Shown here piece after piece: positions 1 through 9,051 of a DNA stretch of 64,000 nucleotides. The stretch is from Septoria linicola (Eukaryota; Ascomycota; Dothideomycetes; Mycosphaerellales; Mycosphaerellaceae), in NCBI GenBank assembly GCA_024114885.1, contig CP099429.1, forward strand, positions 1,302,001 to 1,366,000, in the 5' to 3' direction. A program made the position numbers and the translations under genes. The notes beneath the pieces were generated by a model. The model made no database searches. It was not told the origin of the DNA and saw only the letters and a list, made by a program, of their open reading frames with translations. The first letter of the stretch is position 1; the number at the start of each line of letters is the position of its first letter.

Positions 1-81
1 TCAGCCCGAAAGCTCTGCCAGCCCGTATCCACTTACTCACAGGCATTATATATTATCTTGCTTCAGATCGAGGCATGAATT

Positions 82-145
82 GGGCATCTGGCGCAGTGGT
101 AGCGCGTCCGCTTTGCATTAATACAATGTTGCGGAAGGTCTAGGG
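82..145 (+). pseudogene. tRNA-Ala(TGC) fragment with intron, 3' part missing
   Basis: The stretch begins with a tRNA 5' acceptor strand (82-88), a perfect D-arm (GCGC...GCGC, 91-105) and an anticodon stem TCCGC/GCGGA (107-111 and 131-135) around a TTTGCAT loop with anticodon TGC. Twelve extra bases lie between anticodon loop and 3' stem, in the usual tRNA intron position after base 37. The variable loop and first T-stem strand (TAGGG, 141-145) follow. After that the T-loop TTCGA box, the second T-stem strand and the 3' acceptor strand are absent. A functional tRNA would need all of these, so this is most likely a truncated tRNA relic. The alternative, a second unusual intron, cannot be excluded from one sequence. 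Confidence 0.6.
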
Positions 146-965
146 TGTAAGTTAGAACAGCAGAAAGTGTACCTGTTTGACCAAACACTAATTCTACATA
201 CAGTCGATCCCCTAGTTGTCCAATAATATCAACCGTACTTTTGCACTCCGTGAGCTTACAGAGCTCTCTTTTGCGCGTCGAATGAGCTACTGTTCGCCTG
301 TTCTGGACATATGGTCGTAAAGTTATCGCATTGCCACCGAAAATGAAAAGTCATGGAGCTGGCTCACCGCAACGAACAGCTGAGAATCTTTTGCTCCCAC
401 GCCAGATCACATGTGCTATGCTATTCTGACAGCATGACAAGGCGACGGTGAGTGACCAAGTGCTGCTACTACCACCGCTGGGAGCTTCGTGGCCCTCTAC
501 GAGCCTACCTTCTGTGGGCGAACACAAGGAGAGGCGGGAACTGGCCGGCAGACTCGATGCGTCATCATCACCACTACTGCCACTATTCGAATAGACCTCT
601 GCCGGCATACAGGACACCACCTTGTATGCTTTGTGGCGTCTCCTCGGTCTCGCAAAAAGCTGATGTTGGTTTGGCTTGGCGGACTACCAGGGCACAGCCT
701 CGCACAGCCAACATCTATCCAGCTGCCTACACTTGCATTCGCGTCCTGGCTCGGCAGCCACAACAAGCTCGTCATGTAACAATAGGCATCCGAATTCATG
801 CGACAGACATTCGCCTGGTGTAAGTACTAACGTGACCATGTCGAACATATATCCTGGCTCTCATTTTCCTACAACAACCAAGAATCTTGAACACCACGCA
901 GCATCTCCTTGGCTCTGTCATACCGACTATTGGCTGCTACCTAAGACCTGCAGATAATTACCACC
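146..965. other. Intergenic / 5' flank of the next gene
   Basis: About 820 bases lie between the tRNA relic and the first protein gene. Open frames of up to about 120 codons exist on both strands, but they have no recognisable domain and overlap each other in several frames. No gene is called here. The stretch just before 966 should hold the promoter and leader of the next gene. Confidence 0.4.
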
Positions 966-2792
966 ATGGAGAACAGCAAAGCGCAAGAAGCACTGCAAGA
1001 CGGAGAAGAAGTTGGAGCACCGCCTCCAGTGTACAAGGAAAGAGCTAGTCTCGTAACCGATTCAGACGACTTTCAGATCATTGAAGCACAGGACGCCATG
1101 TCGCAAGACGAAAAACACCCAATAGAAGAGTCAAGCACATCGCCACAGCTTCACGAGAAGAAGGCTATCGACACGCCGTCCAGGACACCTTCAATGCTGA
1201 AGGAGAAAGGCCCTGAATATCCGCCACGACCTAGCAAAGAATTGCCAGACCCAGTTGACGATCAAGACGCAATCACACCTGTAGTTGATTCGAGTTACGC
1301 TCCGCCTCCTTTACCTCTGGTAGACGACGACAAGAAGATGCCACAAGTTCACTTCGCCGATCAAGAAGAGGTTCCTCCTTCCCTTCCACGACGGACAACG
1401 ACAACACGCTTCTCCGAGGACTTCTCCCGCCAGACGTCGTACCCAGGCCTAGCACCACCCCTACTGCCTGCACCACTTGAGGCCTCCGGCGGCATCCCAC
1501 TTGCATATACCTTTGCCTGGCATCGACCAATACTTGACTTTCCAAATCTGCACATTGCGCCCACAAACAATGCAGCGATACCTTCGTCGTACCCAGACAT
1601 TCCTCCAACTGCAAGCTGGAGGCTAAACTACGACTCGAAGTATCATGCAAGACTACAACGATACACCGCAGCCCAGACTGCTTCAGACAGACACACCGCG
1701 CAAGTGGGCGACTTCCCCTTCCGCCAGATTGCAGAAGTGAAGTTCCCTGAGTTCATCATCCCAGGAGCAGGCTGCGGCGCGACCGTAAAGTTCGACCCTC
1801 ACGAGGAAGAGCTGGCCCGCCTGGGCAACGTCTCGAACATCTCCTCTGGCAAGAAACCCTCCCCTCGCGTGCAGAAGTTCATGCAATGCACTGGATGGCT
1901 CAGCACGCGCTACAGCATGGAGATCCCGGTCCTCGACCACCTCCAAGCAAGCTGGAAGACCATCCCTCGCCCACGCACAACCCGCATCGTGAGCGGCGGA
2001 GTCTCCGAAACACAAGAAGAAACCGCCATCGTCGAGCGCAAAACCTCCGACATCGAACGCCAAGCACGCAACCGGAACGTCAAACTCATCACCATCGGCG
2101 ACCTCATCGACCAAGCCCGCCGCACCCTCAACGACGAAACCTGGACCCCCTACGCCCCTCAACAACTCATCATCGAATTCGACGGCCGCTGCGTAGCAAC
2201 CTACCAACGCGCCTCACCCTGGGCCAAACACGCCGGTACACTCACAATCCGACAACCTGAAATTGGCCAAGTCCAAGTCACACCCGAATTCATCGAAGGC
2301 ATCATCATCGCCACCGCCGCCATGGTCGGCATGCAAGACCGCATCGGCCTCGCGAGCGGGTTGATGGAAGCCGCCAACACAAGCAGTAAATGGGGCTTAG
2401 ACGTCGCCGACAAGAGCGCAAGCTGGTCTGCAGAGCAATGGAAACGCGCACAACGCGAGTGGAAAGCTCGAAGAGCGAGTCGCGCTGCAGCAGCAGCATC
2501 AGCAGATACACATCCTTATCAGAATTCTGCGGCGAGAGCGAGGGATGGAGGGATGTATGAGGCAGGGGAGGTGGGGAGTGAGGTGTTTGATGATGGACTA
2601 GCCGGGGTTCTGAGTGTGGAGGAGAGGGAGGCTGCGAGGACGGAGCAGATGGCTTGGGATGAGAAAAATAGGCAGAAGGTGAGGGTTGTGGAGGTTAGAC
2701 CTGTTACTGCTACGCGGAGGAGGGAGCCGAGGAATGAGTTGGCGAGGGAGAGGCTTAACTGGGAGGAGAAGGCGAAGGTGGTTTATGCTTGA
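966..2792 (+). CDS. Uncharacterised protein with disordered N terminus (608 aa)
   Basis: This is a single-exon gene of 608 codons. The start ATG at 966 sits in a strong context (ACCACCATGG). The first 170 residues are rich in Pro, Glu, Asp and Ser and look disordered; they include a PPPVY stretch near residue 19 that resembles a WW-domain (PPxY-type) ligand. From about residue 180 to 510 the sequence is more ordered, with aromatic and hydrophobic patterning, followed by an Ala/Arg-rich probable helix (about 500-520) and a charged tail ending in Arg/Glu-rich repeats. I do not recognise a named domain. The codon choice changes in the last 270 bases to strongly G/A-rich. It is probably a conserved filamentous-fungal protein of unknown role; no function is proposed. 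Confidence 0.7.
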   Translation: MENSKAQEALQDGEEVGAPPPVYKERASLVTDSDDFQIIEAQDAMSQDEKHPIEESSTSPQLHEKKAIDTPSRTPSMLKEKGPEYPPRPSKELPDPVDDQDAITPVVDSSYAPPPLPLVDDDKKMPQVHFADQEEVPPSLPRRTTTTRFSEDFSRQTSYPGLAPPLLPAPLEASGGIPLAYTFAWHRPILDFPNLHIAPTNNAAIPSSYPDIPPTASWRLNYDSKYHARLQRYTAAQTASDRHTAQVGDFPFRQIAEVKFPEFIIPGAGCGATVKFDPHEEELARLGNVSNISSGKKPSPRVQKFMQCTGWLSTRYSMEIPVLDHLQASWKTIPRPRTTRIVSGGVSETQEETAIVERKTSDIERQARNRNVKLITIGDLIDQARRTLNDETWTPYAPQQLIIEFDGRCVATYQRASPWAKHAGTLTIRQPEIGQVQVTPEFIEGIIIATAAMVGMQDRIGLASGLMEAANTSSKWGLDVADKSASWSAEQWKRAQREWKARRASRAAAAASADTHPYQNSAARARDGGMYEAGEVGSEVFDDGLAGVLSVEEREAARTEQMAWDEKNRQKVRVVEVRPVTATRRREPRNELARERLNWEEKAKVVYA

Positions 2793-2994
2793 TAAGTGTT
2801 GTTGTTATGGAGGCGTGGCGCAATGTATAGAGAGTTTGTATCGACCATTTGCTCGATCTCGCTCGCCTGTCTCAACGGAACTGCTCATGCTCTTCAGTCT
2901 CCATCTACCATCCGCAGAAAAAGCTACGGAAGAGGTTTCGCCACCACCACCACGACTCTACACTGCAGCACTGATTCCCGCTCAAGGACATCAG

Positions 2995-3705
2995 CTACTT
3001 CCCATCCTCCCCCAACCACTTCCTCCCCTCCTCACCGCCCTTCGCCATCTTCTTCTCGCTCTCCATAAGCTTCTTATACGCCTTCTCCACACTCATCCCC
3101 ACCGCCCTCTCCCTCGCATCCCCAGCCGAGCTCTTCATCCCCAACGTCACCCTAGCACGATCATAAGTCTCAAACCCCAATGCGGACTTCTCCAACGCGG
3201 CGACTTTCTTCTCAGCCTCTTCCGATAACTTCTGTTTTGGTACGACCCTGCAGGAAGAACGCTTCGCCATATCCTGCACATCTGATCAGCCATAAAGTTC
3301 GCGAACCGCGCGTCTACATGCAAGACGTTAGAGAAAGCACAGACTCACCTCTCCACCATCCCGCTTCACCCCATTCACACCCCCTCTCAGGACCAAGACC
3401 CAAACCTTCAGCCAAACCACAAACTCGTACATCGCCTCCATGAGTGCCTTTGTCCTCTCCAGTTCCGCAATGCGATGATAGAATTTCAACTGCACATCTT
3501 CGCTCGTTTGCTTCGTTTTCTCGATGGAGTTTTGCAGCTGTGCTTGTTGTGTCTTGGTGAAGTTGGCTCGCTTCATGCGGGCCATGTGTTTTTCGTATTC
3601 TTGCATCTTGGATTGGATGGCGGCGAGGCGGTCCTGTGCTGCGCGCGAGGAGGAGCCGGAGAGAAGGTCGATGAAGGCGGGGAGGGAGATGGTGGGATGG
3701 GACAT
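2995..3705 (-). CDS. Small coiled-coil protein (211 aa, 2 exons)
   Basis: The gene reads leftward in two exons, 3705-3349 and 3273-2995, joined in phase 0 over a 75-nt intron with donor GTGAGT, a CTAAC branch site and acceptor CAG. The start at 3705 was chosen because it lies in a good context (AACACAATG) and opens a compact helical protein. The frame stays open upstream almost to the end of the J-protein gene, but that stretch reads as His/Ser/Thr-rich leader. Residues of about 20-100 form a Gln/Lys/Glu-rich coiled coil; the second exon is a Lys/Glu-rich helix ending in GEDGK. No named domain is recognised. It could be a small scaffold or adaptor subunit, but this is not shown. The exon junction has good support from splice signals and phase. 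Confidence 0.65.
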
Positions 3706-4208
3706 TGTGTTGTTCGTGAGGGGTGGTGTAGAAGTGGAAGTGGTCTTGTGATCATACGACCGAGAATGTCTGTAGGAGTGGTTGTGGTAATGATGTTTGT
3801 GGCGAGTGGATGAGGTGCAGTGCGTATGAGATGTGCGTGGAAGCGAGGGGAAGTGAATGAATGCACGCTCATTCACTTCGTGCATAAGCGCATGCACCAC
3901 TAGCTGTGCTTCACTTGCGCGTGTGAATCTGTACACTATTACTCGAGCCATCGCGATTTGTTCTGCCAGTGCTTGCAAGCTGACGCGACTGAGAGTTCTC
4001 GTGAGCGCGTAAGAAAATGGAACACATGCATCAAGATTGCCACAGGGCAGTAGTACATTCATATCTATGAATCGCAAGGTATCAGCACAGTGAACACCGA
4101 TCATGCTCATGGTATCACCTGTGATCCGTCCTTTCTCGTGAGGTACCCTAAACCCAAACTCCAGCCATAAATGCCCAGGCTCAAATAATTGCACATCACG
4201 CTCATCAC

Positions 4209-5804
4209 TCAACCAAAGTTGAAGCCGCCGAAATTGGGCATGCCTCCTCCTCCAGCCTGGAACTTGAACTGTCTCTGGCCTCCGCCACCTTGCTGGAAGA
4301 AGATTGGCTGACCACCTTGACCGAACCCAAATGGTGAGCCTTGGAAGGGGTTGCCGCCGTTGCCTGCGTGAGGGTCGTTTGGATCTTCTCCGCGATCGAA
4401 GCGTGCCTTCAGCTCTGGATCGCTAAGGACTTCGTATGCTTCGTTGATTGCTGACATCTTCTTCTGTGCCTCTTCTTGCGTGACGCCGTTCTTCGCTGCC
4501 TTGTCGGGATGATGTTGAACGGTGAGCCTTCGGAAAGCCTTCTTGATATCCCGCTCATCTGCGTCTCTTGAGACTCCCAGCACCTTGTAGTAGTCCTTCT
4601 GTTTTGACCTCTTGAGCAGTTGCTGAGCTTTTTGCATGAGTTCTTGAATCTTTTGTGTCCGCCCGTGCTCTTCTTGCGCCTGGTTCAGTGTCCCAAGAGC
4701 AGGCTCGAATTTGTCGGCATCGATTTGTCGTTGCGCCTTATTAAGCAGTGCGGGCAGGGATCGATCGTTGAAGGTGAGAGCTTCTTCACAGAAAGGTGTC
4801 GCTTTCTTGAAGTTGTTCATTTCGGTGTAGGCCTCGCATGCAGATTCCACAAGGGAGGCATACAGACCGTTTGGCGCTATGGCGTGGATGTAGCCTGCAT
4901 CTTTCCAGGCCTGGAAGTCGTCTTTCGTCTCCTGAAGCAAGCCGGGATCTTCGCCTTGTGGGATCAGAAGCTTGACCGCAGATGCGAACTGCCGCTTGTG
5001 TTTGAATGCATTAAACTTCTTCAACGTCCGCTCGATGGCCTTCTCGCTCTTCCGTAGCTTGGAGCAGGCCTTGTTGTCCGGATCGTTGTGCAGGCATTTG
5101 GAGATGGATGCGGTGCCCTTTTCAGTTTCTCCCAAGGAATAGAACGACATGGCAGAAATACGCAGATATGGCTCAGGATTGCCGGGGTTGATCTGCAGGA
5201 CGTGGTTGAGATCGGCAATGGCCTCCATGATCTGGCCCTGCTCAAATCGACACCGCGCTCTCCGCTGCCTCAGCTCCAGAGCAGTTCCCGCCACGAGAAT
5301 GGCGGTGCTGGCGTGCGTGACACATTCCTCCCACTTGCCCTCCTGCTCGGCGTATATCGATAGCTGCTCCGCACCTTCTGCCTCCTCCAAGTCCAGCCAG
5401 TCCTGCGTGTCCTTCTTCTTGGCCGTCATGTAGTCCTGCTTTGCGCCTGGCCAGTCGGCATTTCTGCTGCGGATCTTGGCCCGCTGCGTGAGAGCGCCCT
5501 CAAAGCCGGGCTTCAGCACGAGCACCTGGTCAAAGTCCTTGGATGCCTGCTGGTTCTTGCCGAGCGAGAGATATGTGGCGCCGCGCTTGAACAGCGTCAA
5601 GTAGTCGGATGGGTTCTTGTGGATGGCCACGTCAAAGTACACCAGCGCATCTTGTGCTTTGCCTCGCGCCAGATTTGCATTAGCCGACTCGATCAGTTGC
5701 GACACAGGTGTATCAGAAGGAATGTCCGCAGGCGATATGGCCGTGACTGGTACTGTTGACAGGCACAAGGCGCCCAGCACTGCCAGCGATTTCCGGAGAA
5801 TCAT
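4209..5804 (-). CDS. ER-lumenal TPR/J-domain co-chaperone (DNAJC3/P58IPK type)
   Basis: A single exon encodes 531 residues. Residues 1-22 form a typical cleavable signal peptide (charged start, Leu/Ala core, ending in VTA). Several TPR repeats follow from about 35 to 390, with clear signatures such as ALVYFDVAIHKNP. A J-domain lies at about 405-475 with the invariant HPD motif (VQHHPDKA). The tail is rich in Gly, Phe and Gln. This order (signal peptide, TPRs, J-domain, G/F tail) is that of the DNAJC3/P58IPK family, which works in the ER lumen, binds unfolded clients with its TPRs and stimulates the Hsp70 BiP/Kar2 through the HPD loop. Family members respond to ER stress, though no UPR element was verified here. 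No C-terminal HDEL-type signal is seen. Confidence 0.9.
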   Translation of the reverse strand: MILRKSLAVLGALCLSTVPVTAISPADIPSDTPVSQLIESANANLARGKAQDALVYFDVAIHKNPSDYLTLFKRGATYLSLGKNQQASKDFDQVLVLKPGFEGALTQRAKIRSRNADWPGAKQDYMTAKKKDTQDWLDLEEAEGAEQLSIYAEQEGKWEECVTHASTAILVAGTALELRQRRARCRFEQGQIMEAIADLNHVLQINPGNPEPYLRISAMSFYSLGETEKGTASISKCLHNDPDNKACSKLRKSEKAIERTLKKFNAFKHKRQFASAVKLLIPQGEDPGLLQETKDDFQAWKDAGYIHAIAPNGLYASLVESACEAYTEMNNFKKATPFCEEALTFNDRSLPALLNKAQRQIDADKFEPALGTLNQAQEEHGRTQKIQELMQKAQQLLKRSKQKDYYKVLGVSRDADERDIKKAFRRLTVQHHPDKAAKNGVTQEEAQKKMSAINEAYEVLSDPELKARFDRGEDPNDPHAGNGGNPFQGSPFGFGQGGQPIFFQQGGGGQRQFKFQAGGGGMPNFGGFNFG

Positions 5805-6786
5805 GATTGCTGTGGAAATGTGGCAGACACAGAAAAGTGTTGCATGTATGGTCTAAGAACAAGAATTAAATGTTATGTGTTGGAATGCACACCTGGCCTC
5901 ATCATTCGCTGTACCTGGCGGCTGATCCCTGCACTTTCAGGTGACACTCGACCCTAACTAGTTAGTCTCGATTCACTACTCTTCTAAGAATACTGGCAGA
6001 TAATATCTCACACACACAGACTCCGTGCTAATATACACTTCAATCGCGCGACCGACTCAAAGATCTCCTTGCTGCTGCCTCGTCACATCGATTAGCGCAT
6101 TCTTAGCACTAGTAATATTGAACACATAAGCTATCATCTCGAGACCTGATATGTATACATTTGTCTCAAATCCTCACCGGCACCTAGACACCCCTCCACG
6201 CTTCTTCACTATGTGCCATATTGCCCAGTAAGTCGCACTCAAACTGCGAACCATGCGTCGAGTCACTTATCGGCCGATCTGAACAAGTGAGTGTGCACCG
6301 GAGGTGCTTGTGATGGATCGCTAAGCTTGCTTTGCTCACCACTCTTTACACCCTTCCATTCGAACTCAATAGTATTCGCTTTGTGGTGTATTCGAATGGA
6401 AGTCGTGGTGATGCAGATCGTCCGCTGTTGAGAGGCTGGAAAAGCGGGAGTAAGACCGAGATCCTATTGCGTCGAGCAGCGTTGTGGTCAATGAAGAGTC
6501 GGCAGGGTGGATCGATGAAGGTGAAGTCGCACGATAGATCGGGGTGACATATGCATGTCATACAGCTTCATCAAGCACTGCCATAGTTGCCTTAATTCAC
6601 CTCCTTCACACTTCCTTTGCTTGCACAGAGTGCTCGACCTCCATTGATCGCACTGATTCGGAAGCCGTGCCTGGCGAGCCTTTCGATGTCATGACAAACC
6701 TTCCAGAAGAGTCTTTGGAAACCACACTAGAAGCAGCACAAAAGGCAAAAAGTAAGCGAACCACTCTTTTTCAGATAAAGGGGGCA
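5805..6786. other. Intergenic region between J-protein 5' end and rhodopsin-like gene 3' end
   Basis: These 980 bases hold the J-protein promoter at the left and the 3' flank of the PTH11-like gene at the right. A strong inverted repeat at 6337-6410 is listed separately. A plus-strand open frame at about 6544-6861 contains a stretch that looks weakly coding, but it runs antisense into the neighbour gene and has no recognised domain. Confidence 0.4.
6337..6410. repeat. Inverted repeat / hairpin with 12-bp perfect arms
   Basis: The arms CTTCCATTCGAA (6353-6364) and TTCGAATGGAAG (6391-6402) are exact reverse complements separated by 26 bases. Just outside them CACCAC (6337-6342) and GTGGTG (6405-6410) also pair, with unequal spacers of 10 and 2 bases. 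It lies in the space between the 3' end of the PTH11-like gene and the J-protein promoter. It could be a transcript-end hairpin, a protein-binding palindrome or a mobile-element footprint; sequence alone does not decide. Confidence 0.6.
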
Positions 6787-7877
6787 CTATTTGGCGTGAT
6801 ACCACTCTCGGCCCATTTCCTCCAACCCAATTTCATCAGTCGTAGATCCCAACCTTTTTGATCGTATTTTCGTCGAGATATCTTGCACAAGGGGTCGCAA
6901 GACGGGTATGCATTGCACGATGATGGTGCCGGTGACTTCGGAGGAGTACCAGATGTTGGACATGGCGTTGCGCCAGAAGTACCATTCGTCTTTGCCGTTG
7001 CCGCCGTACTTCCATTCGTTGCGAATTGCGGATTCGACGGCAACGACCATACCGAGACTCATCGTCAGGCAGAGGCCAATTTTCTCTTTCTTCTTCATGT
7101 CTAGATTCCATGTTATTACCCACGGAAATGCAGCGAAGACAAAGTCCATGATGACGTTGTAGTCTGAGAAGTTTAGTCGATGATCAACTTTTCCGTGCAG
7201 AGCAATGCTTACAGTTGCCACCCTCTTTGAGCCTGTCACGATCGGTAGCGTGCAGACAGAAGTCAAGGCGATACCACACTTCGTAGTTCTTGCTGTGACA
7301 AACCTTGCCCCATTCTACCACAATCTGTAGATTGCATCAGTACCTGTCCTTCGCCTGCGGACGTTATTGCCAACGCACCTTGATGAGGTTGTACGAGCAC
7401 ATGCTGACAATGCAGTACCAAAGTATGCAGTGGCAGATCTTGTAATATGAGAAGCCCTTAGTCAATTTGAGCAGAGTCACCGCGAAAGCAGTCTTGGTGA
7501 GACTTTGACCAAGCAATGTGCCGCAGGAAGAGATGATGATCAATATATGCATACGATCGTCCCACTTCGGCGTGACATATCCGGTGGCATACTCGATCGT
7601 GATTATTATGTTGTTGCCGGTGAGTATGAACTTGGTATGGTAAGCACGTAAGCTGTGCCATTAACGAACGAGCTGCACATACCCAAGCGAACAGAAGTAT
7701 GTAGTCATCATACCATAGCCCGTGGCGGCGTGTGATCTTCACCCATAGACGGGCAGCTAAGAAGGCAGCAGCGCCGGCATAAAGCGTCCAGATGCCGGCG
7801 TAGAGCTGTGGCTCCGGATGGACGTATTGTATGTTCTCAGGATTTCTTGCGAGGATTTCCATGGCGCCCGCTCGCAT
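6787..7877 (-). CDS. PTH11-like rhodopsin-domain integral membrane protein (4 exons)
   Basis: Four exons read leftward: 7877-7683, 7630-7379, 7324-7213 and 7163-6787, joined over introns of 52, 54 and 49 nt (donors GTATGT, GTGCGT, GTAAGC; all reading phases agree). The product is about 311 residues, or 306 if translation starts at the ATG at 7862, which has the better context. It shows the pattern of the large fungal rhodopsin/PTH11-like family: a first membrane helix followed by a charged loop (KITRRHGLWYDDYIL), further hydrophobic helices, an extracellular segment with KEGGNC, and a helix with the PWVITWNL-type pattern before a basic cytoplasmic tail. The family is anchored in the plasma membrane; PTH11 itself acts in host sensing in Magnaporthe, but most members have no known ligand. 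Length is shorter than many family members. Confidence 0.75.
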
Positions 7878-9051
7878 GCCGTGCAAGGCTGGATCCCGGC
7901 AAGCGCTCTCAAGTCAGAGAGAAAACTCCCGTTGATGACCTGAGAAAAAGCGAAAGTATAGCAAAACCGCCCGCGGCTGAAGAGTGAAAGTGTATTAGTT
8001 GTCGCAGAAGTGTAAGCTTGAAGGAAACAGCAGACGCTGGTTACGAAACGAGAGACCGGCAGTTCTGGTCGACATCTGGACGAGTCTCGGCGAAGTAGTA
8101 GAGCAGAAAAGACTCCTTCTGGCGGCGGTCCCGAAGTGGTGGTGACATCCTGTCGCACCAGCTACAGGCTTCGGAACCAGGTCGCCAGAACAGTATGCAG
8201 GCTGGATATCGAGACACTCCAAGAAGCAGACGTATGGCTCTGTGATATTTCTATCAGCTGTCTTAGCATTGGCGAGCACCGTCTCTCTAATATTGTGCTC
8301 AGCAATTCTGCTCTATGTCAGATTGTCAGCGTAGCTCTCTCAATCCTGATGCCATGGGCCGCTGGCTAGAAGCCACCAGAAGAGCCTGCTCAATATATTG
8401 CAGATGTGGTGAACCACTAGCATGGCATGTCACGAGCGTTAGGCGTGGCATATAGATTGTTCGGCGCGCACAAGCGAGCGTCGGAAGAACTCATGGCGCC
8501 TGTGCCCACAGTTCGCACTGTGCTTGCGACGTCGGGTAGTGGTGGGCAGTTCTTTAAAGCTGCATGCATATGCAACTTTCCCCGGATAGCGATCGAGAGC
8601 AATGCGGCCACGTGGATATTTCATCATTTGACCATGTGCTTGGTGATGTGGTGTTACTGTTTGAGGTTGAAGTTGAGAATCGCATGTCCAAGGAGGCCGG
8701 CGACATCTCTCCCGACTCTTTGCCGTCCGCGCCACAATGACACGGGCAGCCTCTCACTCATCAGCACCACTAGAACTATGGTCTCCAGGCACTGCTGCGC
8801 ATTTCTTGGAAGGACTCGCATTTCGTTCGCATTATTCGTGTTGTCGTAACAAGACGAATGTCGCCACTGAAGTGGTGAGTTCGCCCTTCGGACCGCCTAT
8901 CCGGGTGCGAATCAAGGTGGTGCGACAGCACTAGTTAAGTTACATCACCAGAAACCATTGTCCACGCGGTCATAGCTTGAGTGTAGTCCCGTAGGTCCAA
9001 TCAACCTGGATAGTCCAACACTCCTCACTCCTCACTCTCGTACGCACAACT
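7878..9051. other. Intergenic region with weak small open frames
   Basis: This 1.17-kb gap separates the divergent PTH11-like gene and the GH5 gene, so it should contain both promoters. Two short plus-strand frames touch each other with an ATGA overlap: 8564-8740 (58 codons, acidic, ends in SLPSAPQ) and 8737-8934 (65 codons). The first looks mildly protein-like, but neither has a recognised domain and no gene is called with confidence. Confidence 0.35.

Noticed and set aside
452..823. 123-codon plus-strand frame near the window start
   Set aside because: Overlaps several other frames of similar length, low-quality composition and no domain.
3706..4205. N-terminal extension of the coiled-coil protein up to the J-protein stop
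   Set aside because: The frame is open but the sequence is His/Ser/Thr-rich and unlike the ordered protein; the downstream ATG at 3705 is a good start.
6544..6861. 105-codon plus-strand frame with a helical-looking middle and a GTAAGC site
   Set aside because: Continuation would run antisense through the PTH11-like gene; no domain and no clear partner exon.
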